64,000 nt of DNA from Labilithrix sp. (GTDB lineage: Bacteria; Myxococcota_A; Polyangia; Polyangiales; Polyangiaceae), in assembly GCA_019637195.1 (NCBI GenBank), contig JAHBWA010000006.1, forward strand, positions 1 to 64,000. The letters run 5' to 3'. The position numbers and the translations under genes are program-made. The first letter of the stretch is position 1; the number at the start of each line of letters is the position of its first letter. Below are positions 14,573 to 23,037 of this stretch, piece after piece. The notes under the pieces were generated by a model. The model did not search any database. It saw nothing but the letters and a program-made list of their open reading frames with translations, and had not been told where the DNA came from.

Positions 14573-15073
14573 TCAGGTGGGCGGCTCGTCCGGCATCTCG
14601 CCGTCGAAGTAGTCGAGCCGGTCGGTGTCGCGGAGGATCGCGCGATCGAGCCCGCGGATGAGCACCTTGTTGGAGTCCGGGTAGACCGCGACCTCGTTGT
14701 CCGCGCTGTCGCCGATCATGAGATAGCGGAAGGGCGCGTCGCTCTCGTTGACGAGGCAGTGGCCGGCGCGCTGGCCGGCAGGGAAGCCCACGTAGTCGCC
14801 GGCGCGCAGCGTGTAGCGGGCGTCGCCCAGGCGAAGGGTGCACTCCCCTTCCAGCGCGACGATGTGCTCCTCCTCGACGAGGTGGAAGTGAAAAGGGACG
14901 CTCTGCTTTCCGGGTGGGAGCTCCTCGTAGCTGATCCCGATCTTGTTTCGTGTGGCGCCACGCGTGCTCGACAGGACGCGATAGCGATTTTCGAAGCGGA
15001 CGCCCTCCGAGAACTCCTCCCACGGGACGCTGTCGATCGTGATCGGGCGCTTGGGCACGTGCTGTTCACTCAT
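14573..15073 (-). CDS. Cupin-domain protein
   Basis: A 166-residue protein with one cupin fold. The metal-binding motif 1 is seen as PFHFHLVEEEHIVALEGECTL (His-x-His and Glu positions present) and motif 2 as GDYVGFPAGQRAGHCLVN. Such proteins bind a metal and act on, or sense, small molecules; the substrate cannot be deduced. It lies 51 bp upstream of the ybaK-like gene on the same strand and could be cotranscribed with it. Confidence 0.85.
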   Translation of the reverse strand: MSEQHVPKRPITIDSVPWEEFSEGVRFENRYRVLSSTRGATRNKIGISYEELPPGKQSVPFHFHLVEEEHIVALEGECTLRLGDARYTLRAGDYVGFPAGQRAGHCLVNESDAPFRYLMIGDSADNEVAVYPDSNKVLIRGLDRAILRDTDRLDYFDGEMPDEPPT

Positions 15074-15145
15074 GTGCGGAGGGTGGACCGATTCGCTGGC
15101 CCGAGCAACCGGCGGGGCCGCCTCGCCCTCGGCGAGCGCTCGCGA

Positions 15146-17329
15146 CTACGGCGCGCTGTCGATCGCGATCGGGACGGCGCGGTAAGCGCGGATCTCCTTC
15201 ACTCGCCGCTCGAAATCACGCTGCTCGGCCTCTTCGATCTGCACGCCGCCGAAGCGGGCCTCGAGGTAGCGGTTCGTGAGCGCGAGGATGTCGTCGGCGA
15301 GCGGGTGCTGGCGCCCGACGAGGTACTCGGCGTGACGAAGCGGCGGGAGCGACGGCGGGCGCGGGACACCCTGCGTGGCCAGCGCGAGCTCGAGGGTCCG
15401 GTAGAGCGACGCGGCGAGCTCGAGCTTCGGATCGATGCGCGCGCTCGGCGGCGCGTCGGGGGACGACGCCTTCGGGCTCCGTCGTCGCCGCCAGATCACG
15501 TAGCCGCCGAGCGCCGCGACGAGCAAGACTCCGGCGAGCACCGACGGGCGCGTCATCTTCTCGGCGACGCCGCGGTTCGCGCCGGTGTCCGCGCGCAGGC
15601 GCTCGTAGCGCTTGCTCAGGTCCTCGAAGATCCGCACCTGGGTCTTCAGGTCGTAGCCGATGACGTAGCGGTTCCAGCGCTGCGAGAGCGCCTCGAGCAG
15701 ATCGCGGACGTAGATCCACGCGCCGGTCGTGTCCTCGAGCGGCTGCGCGCCGGAGGTGGGGGTCGGGTCGAAGGTCACCCAGCCGTGGACCGGATCGTCG
15801 AGGTAGGCCTCCACCCACGAGTGCGCGTCTCCTTGCCGGACGGCGTAGTAGCGTCCGAAGCGGTTGTACGTCCCGCCCACGAAGCCGGTGACGTTGCGCG
15901 AGGGTATGCCGAGCTCGCGCAGCATGATCGCCATCGCCGTGGAGAAGAACTCGCAGTGCCCCTTCTTCGACTCGAAGAGGAAGTGATCGACCGGCTGGGG
16001 CTTGCCGCCCGACGGCGAGCCGAGCTGGTACTTGAAGTCGTGCTTGAGGTGCTCCTCGATGGCCTTCGCCTTCAAGTAGGCGGTGGGCTGCGCGTCGGCC
16101 CACTCGTGCGCGAGCTCGGCGATGCGCGTCGGGGTGTCGGGCGGGAGATCGAGGTACCGAGGACGGTCCGCGCTCGCCAGCGTCTCGACGATCGGCTCGC
16201 GATCCGTCGCGACGTAGGCGTCGTAGCGGAGCCCGTGCGCGCCTTCGCCCGAGTAGCGGACCTCGCCCTCCGGCCCCTTGGCGAGCTCGAGCGACTCGCC
16301 GACGATGGATTGCTGCTGCGTGCGAAGCTGGAGCGCGACCGTGCGGGGCGGGAGGAAGACGACGGTGGGCTCGATCGGCTCGAGCTCGATCGATACCTTG
16401 CGGTCGCGCGAGACGTCGGGCTGCCGCGCGATGGCGAGGGTGTCGGTGCTCTTCGTCCCGCCGATGTACGTCTTCGACTGCGTCCGCTCCCACCGGCGCC
16501 CGTCGTACTTGTCGAACGCGGTGCCGCGGAGGCGGAGCGTCAACTTCTGCGGCCGCGGCTCGGGGAGGTCCTCGACGTCGAAGCGGAGCGCCAGCGCCGG
16601 CACGTCGCGGATGGCTCCGACCTCGCCGAGGTCGACGCGATCCGAGAACCCGATCATCCGGTCGCCGCTGCGGTGGTTCAAGAGGAGCAGCGAGAGGCCG
16701 ACGCGGGGGAAGAGGATGAAGAGCGCCGCGGTGAAGAGGAAGATCGGGACCGAGAGGAGGCAGGTCGTCGCGAGAAAGCCGCGGCCGACGACGCGGCGGC
16801 TGCGAAGGATGCGCGGCACGTCGACCGGGAGCCCGGTGCGGTCGCGGGCGCCCTGGCGGTAGTTGCCCTCGACCTCGCGGCGGAGGTGGCTGAGGACCAG
16901 CGCTCCGGGCGCGACGATCAGGAAGCCGATGAAGCAGAGGCCGTAGGAAATGCCGCCGCCGAGCACCGTCCCCGCCACGAAGTGCAAGAGGGCGAGCACG
17001 ATGATCTGCTGGTCGTGCGCGGCGCCCCGCCTCGTCGCGAGGCGGATGATCTGCAGGATCGCCGCGAACTCGACCGCGACGTCGAGCGCCGGCCGCCCGG
17101 CCAGGAGCCGCACGCCCTGGACGGCGAACAGGGTCAGCGGTCCGATGGTCGCGAGGTGCCGAAGCGCCGGCCGCGGCTGCCAGGACTCGGGCACCGCGAG
17201 CGCCATCGCCAGGCCCGCGATGACGAGGCCGGTCGTCCACGGCGACATCGACGAGGTGTTGACGACGGCGAGGACCCCGAGCGCCGCGAGGGCGTCCGTC
17301 ATGATCCGGTGGACGAGGCCGAACCTCAT
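15146..17329 (-). CDS. TgpA-like DUF3488/transglutaminase membrane protein
   Basis: The ATG at 17329 overlaps the stop of the DUF58 gene (ATGA), which fixes the start and gives 727 residues. Five to six N-terminal membrane helices (DUF3488, about residues 1-210) are followed by a large extracytoplasmic transglutaminase-like domain. Its catalytic triad is visible: Cys in GHCEFFSTAMA (about residue 459), His in GDAHSWVEAY and Asp in VTFDPTP. A C-terminal helix near residue 600 (VLAGVLLVAALGGYVIWRRRR) leads to a cytoplasmic tail with a DUF4129-like segment. The MoxR-DUF58-TgpA set is a widespread envelope module; its substrate is not known from the sequence. Confidence 0.92.
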   Translation of the reverse strand: MRFGLVHRIMTDALAALGVLAVVNTSSMSPWTTGLVIAGLAMALAVPESWQPRPALRHLATIGPLTLFAVQGVRLLAGRPALDVAVEFAAILQIIRLATRRGAAHDQQIIVLALLHFVAGTVLGGGISYGLCFIGFLIVAPGALVLSHLRREVEGNYRQGARDRTGLPVDVPRILRSRRVVGRGFLATTCLLSVPIFLFTAALFILFPRVGLSLLLLNHRSGDRMIGFSDRVDLGEVGAIRDVPALALRFDVEDLPEPRPQKLTLRLRGTAFDKYDGRRWERTQSKTYIGGTKSTDTLAIARQPDVSRDRKVSIELEPIEPTVVFLPPRTVALQLRTQQQSIVGESLELAKGPEGEVRYSGEGAHGLRYDAYVATDREPIVETLASADRPRYLDLPPDTPTRIAELAHEWADAQPTAYLKAKAIEEHLKHDFKYQLGSPSGGKPQPVDHFLFESKKGHCEFFSTAMAIMLRELGIPSRNVTGFVGGTYNRFGRYYAVRQGDAHSWVEAYLDDPVHGWVTFDPTPTSGAQPLEDTTGAWIYVRDLLEALSQRWNRYVIGYDLKTQVRIFEDLSKRYERLRADTGANRGVAEKMTRPSVLAGVLLVAALGGYVIWRRRRSPKASSPDAPPSARIDPKLELAASLYRTLELALATQGVPRPPSLPPLRHAEYLVGRQHPLADDILALTNRYLEARFGGVQIEEAEQRDFERRVKEIRAYRAVPIAIDSAP

Positions 17330-18540
17330 TCGGCGGCTCCTCCCGCCGGGGGCCGCGCGTCGGGCGGGGGCTTCGGCGTCGCCGCCGGCGCTGAGCTCAC
17401 GGGCTTCGGCGCCGCCGCCTTCGCCGTGGCACCGGCGGGGGTCCCGCGCGCGGCGAGCTCGGAAGCCGTCAGCGACTCGACGAGCGCGAGGAAGCGCAGG
17501 AGCCGATCGGCGCCGGTGGTGCGATCGCCGCGGACGGTCTCGGAGGCCGTCGTCTTGATCGTCACCGCGTCGCCGCGCTTGATGTGCGCGACCGCGCGCG
17601 AGGCGAGGTCGCGGATGCGGCGCTCGAACGAGGTCCACCACTCGTCCTTCGCGTCGTCGCGCCGGACGACGTCGAGCGGCAGAACGACGTCGGGGCGCGC
17701 CTCGCGCGCGCGCTCGCGCATGACGAGCTGCCCGACCGCCGCGCTCTTCCGCCAGTGGATGTCGCGTCGATCGTCTCCGTCGCGGAGGAGCTTGAGCCCG
17801 AGGTAGTCGTCGCCGTGCCCGCGTCCGAACGAGGCTTCGCCCCCGGCGTGCCTGCCGTCCGTGAGCACCGGCAGCTCCAGCGGATCGACGGCCGGGTAGA
17901 TGATGAGCTCACCCTCGGCGGGGACCTCGCGCGACTTCTCGAAGAGGCCGAAGGGGAACCGCGTCGCGATGCGGAAGCCCACGTGCTTGTCGCGCCCACG
18001 CTTGGCGGGCGTTCGTCGATAGGCGGCGACCTGCGCGCTCTTCGGGCTGATCTTGAGGAAGAAGCAGCGCTTGTCAGCGGGCTGTCCCGCGCGCAGGTCC
18101 TCGACCTCGATGGCGTAGGAGGGGACGCGCCCCTTGTGGTTGAAGACCTCGATCTCCACGAGGTGCGGCCGGCCGACCTGGGCGCGCAGCGGGAGCCGGC
18201 GGACCACCGTGAGCTCACGCAGGCTCAGCTCGCTCATCAGGCCGCTCACGATGATGAGCGCGAGGAGCATCCCGAGCAGCAAGTAGAGGAGGTTGTTGCC
18301 GGTGTTGATCGCCGCGAAGCCGACGCCGAGCGTGATGCCGACGAAGAACTTCCCTTCCCGCGTGAACTTGAGCTTTCGCGGCGCGCGGAGCCGCTGCCAC
18401 GGCCAGCGGATGCGCATGCTCGGACCGCTCGCGGCGCCGGCCGACTTGCCCGCCGCGCCCCGGAGGCCGCGGCTCTCGGGCGCCCGGCGCGGGGCGGGTT
18501 CTCCAGTGAGCGCAGGATTGCTCGGCTCGGCCGTCTTCAT
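17326..18540 (-). CDS. DUF58 (vWA-like) protein
   Basis: A 404-residue protein with a variable, Arg/Ala-rich N terminus. Two close membrane helices follow (about residues 62-105, FFVGITLGVGFAAINTGNNLLYLLLGMLLALIIV, quoted as the region only). The DUF58 signature comes next, DDYLGLKLLRDGDDRRDIHWR at about residues 240-260, where the RDIHW core is characteristic. The C terminus is a Pro/Ala-rich tail. DUF58 proteins accompany MoxR ATPases and are thought to be remodelled or activated by them. It lies 34 bp after the MoxR gene and overlaps the transglutaminase gene, so the three form one operon. Confidence 0.92.
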   Translation of the reverse strand: MKTAEPSNPALTGEPAPRRAPESRGLRGAAGKSAGAASGPSMRIRWPWQRLRAPRKLKFTREGKFFVGITLGVGFAAINTGNNLLYLLLGMLLALIIVSGLMSELSLRELTVVRRLPLRAQVGRPHLVEIEVFNHKGRVPSYAIEVEDLRAGQPADKRCFFLKISPKSAQVAAYRRTPAKRGRDKHVGFRIATRFPFGLFEKSREVPAEGELIIYPAVDPLELPVLTDGRHAGGEASFGRGHGDDYLGLKLLRDGDDRRDIHWRKSAAVGQLVMRERAREARPDVVLPLDVVRRDDAKDEWWTSFERRIRDLASRAVAHIKRGDAVTIKTTASETVRGDRTTGADRLLRFLALVESLTASELAARGTPAGATAKAAAPKPVSSAPAATPKPPPDARPPAGGAAE

Positions 18541-18574
18541 GGGCGCCCACCTCCCATCCGTGGGATGGAAGGGG

Positions 18575-19537
18575 TTAGACCGGTACCGGCACGCGCGCGA
18601 CGATGTCGCGGACCGCGCTCTCGGCCTCGTCGCGCGACGGCACGAACCCGTCGGCGTGGGTCGAGAGGCGAACGCGGTGCGCGAGCACCGGCACGGCGAG
18701 GTCGTGGATGTCGTCGGCGATGCAGTAGCTGCGGCCGCGGACGAGCGCCCGAGCGCGCGCCGCCTTGCCGAGCGCCATCGCGCCGCGCGTCGACGTGCCG
18801 AGCGAGAGGACGGGCGCGGTGCGGGTCGCCTGGACGAGCGCCTGCAAGTAGCTGAGCAGCGAGTGCTCGATCGTGACGCGGTCGACCTGGCGCTGGAGCG
18901 CGACGAGGCGGGCGGGATCGAGGACGGCGGGGACGTCCCGCGCGGTGTCCGAGCTGCCCTCGACGAGGAGGCGCATCTCGACCTGCGGCGGCGGGTAGCC
19001 GATACGGAGCCGGAGGATGAAGCGGTCGAGCTGCGACTCCGGCAGCGGGAAGGTCCCGGCGAAGTCCTGCGGGTTCTGCGTCGCGATGACGAAGAACGGA
19101 TCGGGCAGCGGGTTGGTGACGCCGTCGATCGAGACCTGCTGCTCGTTCATCGCCTCGAGGAGCGCCGACTGGGTCCGTGGGCTCGCTCGGTTGATCTCGT
19201 CGGCGAGCAGGACGTTCGCGAAGATCGGCCCCTGCCGGAGGATGAAGTTGCTCGTGTGCTGGTCGAAGATGGAGACGCCGAGGACGTCGCTCGGGAGCAG
19301 ATCGCTCGTGAACTGGACGCGCCGGAGCTCGCCGCCGACGGACCGCGCGAGGGCCCGCGCGAGCGTGGTCTTGCCCACACCGGGGACGTCCTCGATCAGG
19401 AGGTGGCCTCGCGCGAGGAGCGCGACCAGGGCCAGCTCGACGGCTTCCTGCTTGCCCTCGAGCGCCCCCTCCACGGCCTGCCGCAACTTCTGGATCAGCG
19501 GGAGCTCTTCGCCGAGCAGAGCCGCAGCAGCAGTCAT
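18575..19537 (-). CDS. MoxR-family AAA+ ATPase
   Basis: A 320-residue AAA+ protein with Walker A EDVPGVGKTT at residues 49-58 and Walker B NVLLADEINRA near 108. The sensor ATQNPQDFAGTFPLPESQLDRF and the C-terminal lid complete the fold. MoxR ATPases act as chaperones that assemble or activate partner complexes, here presumably the DUF58 and transglutaminase proteins downstream. I chose the ATG at 19537 because it gives the usual family N terminus; the frame is open much further upstream without similarity. TATTCT sits seven bases before this ATG with no Shine-Dalgarno sequence, suggesting a leaderless transcript. Confidence 0.94.
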   Translation of the reverse strand: MTAAAALLGEELPLIQKLRQAVEGALEGKQEAVELALVALLARGHLLIEDVPGVGKTTLARALARSVGGELRRVQFTSDLLPSDVLGVSIFDQHTSNFILRQGPIFANVLLADEINRASPRTQSALLEAMNEQQVSIDGVTNPLPDPFFVIATQNPQDFAGTFPLPESQLDRFILRLRIGYPPPQVEMRLLVEGSSDTARDVPAVLDPARLVALQRQVDRVTIEHSLLSYLQALVQATRTAPVLSLGTSTRGAMALGKAARARALVRGRSYCIADDIHDLAVPVLAHRVRLSTHADGFVPSRDEAESAVRDIVARVPVPV

Positions 19538-19543
19538 GTGGCT

Positions 19544-19571
19544 CAGAATAGCACGGTCTTCCGGATACCAA
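19544..19571 (-). promoter_or_regulatory. Candidate promoter of the MoxR operon
   Basis: Read on the minus strand, TTGGTA is followed after 15 bp by TATTCT (plus-strand positions about 19545-19550), then seven bases to the MoxR ATG. The spacer is short for sigma70, so the -35 assignment is weak. The -10-to-start spacing would place transcription initiation at or next to the start codon. Confidence 0.4.
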
Positions 19572-19723
19572 GCGTTTCGCTGCGCGGCGGACCTTGGCCC
19601 TCGGGTCGTCCGGCATCGGCGGCTCGCCTGGCGACCGCGCGCGGCTCGGACGCCGGATCCGCGTGAATTCCACGGGTCGTGGGACAAGGTGTGCCGTGAG
19701 GCGAGGCCGAAGGGGAGCCACGC

Positions 19724-20500
19724 GTGACGAAGAACGGTCGCGGCGCGGTCGCGCGCGGGCCGGGACGGCAGCGGGAGGACAAGCAAGGCTTGCCTCCTCG
19801 TGGAGAAGCGCGGCACCCTCCGGGCGTGGTCGCTGCCGACGCCTCGCTCCGCGTGGAGCTCGCCTTCGTGACGAAGACGTTTCCGCCCGCCGTCCGCGCG
19901 CTTCGCGGCGTAAGCGCGCGCTTCGCCGGGGGGCAGGTGTCGGTGGTCGCGGGCGCAAACGGGTCGGGGAAGTCGACGCTGCTCGCCATCGTCGGGACGC
20001 TCGCCGCGGCAACCTCCGGCAAGGTGTCGCACGGGAGCCTCGGCAAGACACGGGAGGCGGTCCGCCGAGAGCTCGGATGGGTCGGGCACGATGCCCTCTC
20101 GTACGCGGACCTCACGGGACGGGAGAACATCGAGCTCGCCGCGCGCCTGCACGGCATGTCGGTGGACGCAGCCTTCGAAGCCGCGCGCGAGCGTTTCTCG
20201 CTCTCCGCCTTCGCCGAGCGTCCCTTTCGGACCTACTCGCGTGGGCAGCGGCAGCGCGTGGCGCTCGCCCGCGCGCTCGTGCACGCGCCGATGTTGGTGC
20301 TGCTCGACGAGCCGACCACCGGGCTCGACAAGGCAGGGGTCGCCGTCCTCGAGCGCGTCGTGCGCGAGGAAGCGGCGCGTGGCGCTGTGGTCATCGTCGT
20401 CACCCACGACGAGGCGTTCGCGAAGAGCGTCGCCGACGAGCGGCTCCTGCTCGAGCGTGGCGAGGTCAAGGAGGCCTCGCCGGGCGTCACGCGAAGCTGA
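19724..20500 (+). CDS. ABC transporter ATP-binding protein, CcmA-like
   Basis: A 258-residue nucleotide-binding subunit with Walker A GANGSGKST at about residues 79-87, signature YSRGQRQR and Walker B MLVLLDEPTTGLD. The H-loop histidine is seen in VVTHDEAF. The compact size and sequence style resemble CcmA, the ATPase of the heme exporter, but no permease gene is adjacent on either side. The GTG at 19724 is preceded by GGGGAG at good spacing, so the 45-residue N-terminal extension may be real; GTG 19826 is the alternative start. It is divergent from the MoxR operon. The link to the cytochrome maturation genes 17 kb away is only a suggestion. Confidence 0.85.
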   Translation: MTKNGRGAVARGPGRQREDKQGLPPRGEARHPPGVVAADASLRVELAFVTKTFPPAVRALRGVSARFAGGQVSVVAGANGSGKSTLLAIVGTLAAATSGKVSHGSLGKTREAVRRELGWVGHDALSYADLTGRENIELAARLHGMSVDAAFEAARERFSLSAFAERPFRTYSRGQRQRVALARALVHAPMLVLLDEPTTGLDKAGVAVLERVVREEAARGAVVIVVTHDEAFAKSVADERLLLERGEVKEASPGVTRS

Positions 20501-20861
20501 GCCGGAGGTCGTCGCCGCGCCGCTGCGTGGCGGGCGTTCGAGCTGCGCGTCGTGTTCGGACCGGGTGGCCGTCTGGTTAGTAGGGCCGCTGTTCCAGTGG
20601 CGCCGGCCGGGCCCGGAGCCGCGAGGCGCGCGGGCGCTGGACTCGTGCAAGCCGTGAGGTGCTCGCGGTCGCGCAAGCCGCAAGCCGCAAGCTGTGAGGC
20701 GGCCGCGCGAGCCGTGGGGCGGTCGCGGTCGCGCGAGCCGTGAAGCGCTCCGACCGTGGCCCGATGTCCGGCGATTGTTGGAGCGCGTCCGGCGAAAGCT
20801 TGGACCGTTCGCCGGTGACGCGCGCGCGTCGGGTGGCGGCGAGGACACGGCGCGGCGTTGC

Positions 20862-20890
20862 TTGACAGATAGTTCATGCAAATGAATCAT
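20862..20890 (+). promoter_or_regulatory. Sigma70 promoter upstream of marR
   Basis: A perfect TTGACA (20862-20867), a 17-bp spacer and AATCAT (20885-20890) lie in a local AT-rich patch of about 35 bp. The direction points toward marR, whose start is about 400 bp downstream. Confidence 0.6.
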
Positions 20891-20891
20891 T
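20873..20891. promoter_or_regulatory. Overlapping palindromes, candidate MarR operator
   Basis: TTCAT-GCAA-ATGAA (20873-20886) and AATGA-A-TCATT (20881-20891) are both perfect inverted repeats, overlap each other and cover the promoter spacer and -10. This is the expected place for a dimeric winged-helix repressor. The MarR protein encoded just downstream is the obvious candidate; this is inference. Confidence 0.5.
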
Positions 20892-21299
20892 CGTTGAAGT
20901 GAAGCATTGTGGCGAAGCGGCGGTCTTTGGTGGTGGGACGGTCGCGAGTCCTCCGGCGGCCATCGACGACGCGTCACGGAGGTCTCTCTTGACGCGACGC
21001 CGGCGCTGCAGCGCCGCGGCCGACCGTGCTTCGCTCCTTGCCGGGTCGGGTAGGACCAACCCGGAAGGCCTTGGTCGCGCCCGGGGCGGCTGTGACGTGG
21101 GCGGGCTCGGCGAGCGAGCTCGCCGACCCTGCGGGTGCAGACGCCGGAGGGGCCGAGGAAGTCGGCAGCTTCGAGGTGGCGGCACGCTCCGACGAGCGAG
21201 AGGCTCGCTGCTGGTTGGCGGCGCCCAGCGCACTCTCCTCACGGGTCGCGGTGGCGGCGGCGCGCGCGGAGCGAGCGTGTGCTCGGACGGTGAACCTCG

Positions 21300-21731
21300 A
21301 TGAGGACGGATGACCGGCTTGGCGCCCTCATCGACGCGCTGATGATCCGGATCTCGCGCCCGCGCGGCCGAGCCCTCGCCTTCCTCACGAGGTCCGCGGT
21401 CACGTCCGATCAGGCAATCCTGCTGAGCCTCGTGCTGAGCGAGCCGGGCCGCACGCCGACGACGCTCGCGGCGAAGCTGAGCCTCTCGATGCCGTCGGTG
21501 AGTCAGATGATCGAGCGGCTGGTCAAGGCGGGGCTGGTGCGCCGCGTCGAGCATCCGAGCGATCGTCGAAAGAAGACGATCGAGGTCACCTCGAAGGGCA
21601 GGACGTTCCTCGCGCGTCTGAGGTCGGTGCGGATCGAGGAGCTCGAATCGGCCGTCGCGAGCCTGCCGGCGAGCACGCGTGGGGAGCTCGCGTCGGCCAT
21701 CGCGGCCGTCTTGCGTGACCTCGGCGCATGA
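21300..21731 (+). CDS. MarR-family transcriptional regulator
   Basis: A 143-residue winged-helix protein. The recognition region reads TTLAAKLSLSMPSVSQMIERLVKAGLVRR (about residues 60-88). The wing follows with the family hallmark HPSDRRKKTIEVTSKG (Asp-Arg pair). Flanking N- and C-terminal helices would form the dimer interface. MarR dimers repress or activate promoters and respond to phenolic or oxidative ligands; the ligand here is unknown. It is likely autoregulated through the palindromes at 20873-20891. No obvious target gene is adjacent: downstream is a 1.3-kb gene-free region. Confidence 0.9.
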   Translation: MRTDDRLGALIDALMIRISRPRGRALAFLTRSAVTSDQAILLSLVLSEPGRTPTTLAAKLSLSMPSVSQMIERLVKAGLVRRVEHPSDRRKKTIEVTSKGRTFLARLRSVRIEELESAVASLPASTRGELASAIAAVLRDLGA

Positions 21732-23037
21732 TCCGTGTCCAGCTCACGCGGTCGCGCGTCCTCGGCCGCCGCGCGCCGCGCGAGGTCGGGCGGTGCGTGT
21801 CGAGGGTGCGCGTGTCGAGGGGGAGGCGAAGCGGAGGAACGCAGGCCGACGCCGCCGCGTGACCTCGGACGTGCCGCGAGGGTGGCCCTGCGCGCGTCCT
21901 GCGCGAGGTGGCGAGCGCAGAGCTTCGCCGCGGAAGGAGCGAAGTCGAGGTGATGATCTCGTGAGGAGCGCTGCGGGCGTCCAGCGTCGCGCGCGCGTGC
22001 CGCTGACGAAGTGACGGCGGACGACGCGTGCGACCGGTGAGGCCGAAGCGATCGACGGCGCGTGCGGTCTCGCGTGCAACCGGAGCCTTGAGGCGTTCGC
22101 GCTCGCCCCCGTCGCTAGCGATCGCCGCGCATGGCCGCGTGCAACGGGCGCCTTGGGGCGTCCGCGCTCGCCTCCGTCGCTAGCGATCGCCGCGCATGGC
22201 CGCGTGCAACGGGCGCCTTGGGGCGTTCGCGCTCGCCTCCGTCGCTAGCGATCGCCGCGCATGGCCGCGTGCAACGGGCGCCTTGGGGCGTCCGCGCTCG
22301 CCCCCGTCGCTAGCGCTCGCCGCGCATGGCCGCGTGCAACGGGCGCCTTGGGGCGTCCGCGCTCGCCCCCGTCGCTAGCGCTCGCCGCGCATGGCGGCGT
22401 GCAACGGGCGCCTTGGGGCGTCCGTGCTCGCCCCCGTCGCTAGCGCTCGCCGCGCATGGCCACGTCTTCGCGAGCCGCTCGGCGAGGACTCGGCGAGACG
22501 TGGACGGCGTCGTCGCGCTGCGATTGGGGGCGCAGATTGGTCCGTCGCTCCGCGGCGCCAGCTCCGCCTCCCTCGGATGAGTCGAGCGAGGTGGAGGCGA
22601 AAGCCGCGCGATGCGCGAGGCCATCGTCGGACCAACTCCTCGTTCCTTCTCGGTGGATGCGGCACCCGCTTGGATTAGGTGCTACGCGCCTCGGACAAGT
22701 GGAGCGCGAGCCCCCGAGCCTGACATCGGACAGCTCGCCCTCGCGTGGGCGTCGCGCGCGGGAGGGCGAGCGCGAGGCAGGACTCGCGGTGGCGGCGGGC
22801 TCTCGAGCGCGAGGTCACGGACGGGGTCCGCGCCGCCGGCACCACACGGCGGCGCCGCCTCGTCGGCCGCGCGGCACCGAGCGGGTTCGCAGCAGCGGCC
22901 CGTGTCCGTCGGAAGCGCGGACACGGCGTGTCCGCTCGCGCGCCGCGGCGACCGGAGCGGGGCTGTCGATCGGCCGGTTCGCGTCGCCGGCGTCGTCCGC
23001 CACGCTCGTGCCGTGCGACGCGCGACCCGCGGTCCCG
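21732..23037. other. 1.3-kb gene-free region with 65-bp repeat array
   Basis: No open frame here resembles a protein family. The central part is the 65-bp tandem array (22073-22459). The flanks are GC-rich sequence with short irregular CGCG-rich duplications. It separates marR from the 3' end of bioD, which runs toward it. Confidence 0.55.
22073..22459. repeat. 65-bp tandem repeat, about six copies
   Basis: Copies start at 22073, 22138, 22203, 22268, 22333 and 22398, beginning CGTGCAAC. Each carries GTCGCTAGCG followed by ATCGCC or CTCGCC and then GCGCATGGCC. The first three copies have the palindrome GCGATCGC; the last three have GCGCTCGC instead. The period is not a multiple of three, so short frames repeated every 65 bp are not genes. 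Confidence 0.95.

Larger units (their letters stand above)
20501..21299. other. 800-bp gap: degenerate repeats, promoter, possible leader
   Basis: Bases 20640-20760 contain irregular copies of GCAAGCCG/GCGAGCCGTG. A strong promoter with palindromes follows at 20862-20891. Between it and marR an Arg/Gly-rich frame (GTG 20899 to 21303) runs to the marR start, but its composition is not like a real protein. I consider this stretch a 5' leader or non-coding DNA. Confidence 0.4.

Noticed and set aside
20899-21303. 134-codon frame ending at the marR start
   Set aside because: Starts at a promoter and overlaps marR, but the translated product is Arg/Gly-rich low complexity typical of a wrong frame; kept only as a question in the findings.
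22131-22443. Series of 60-codon frames starting every 65 bp
   Set aside because: They arise from the tandem repeat, whose period is not divisible by three; not genes.
22073-22459. Possible CRISPR array
   Set aside because: Copies are contiguous without unique spacers, 65 bp long, and no cas genes are present anywhere in the window.
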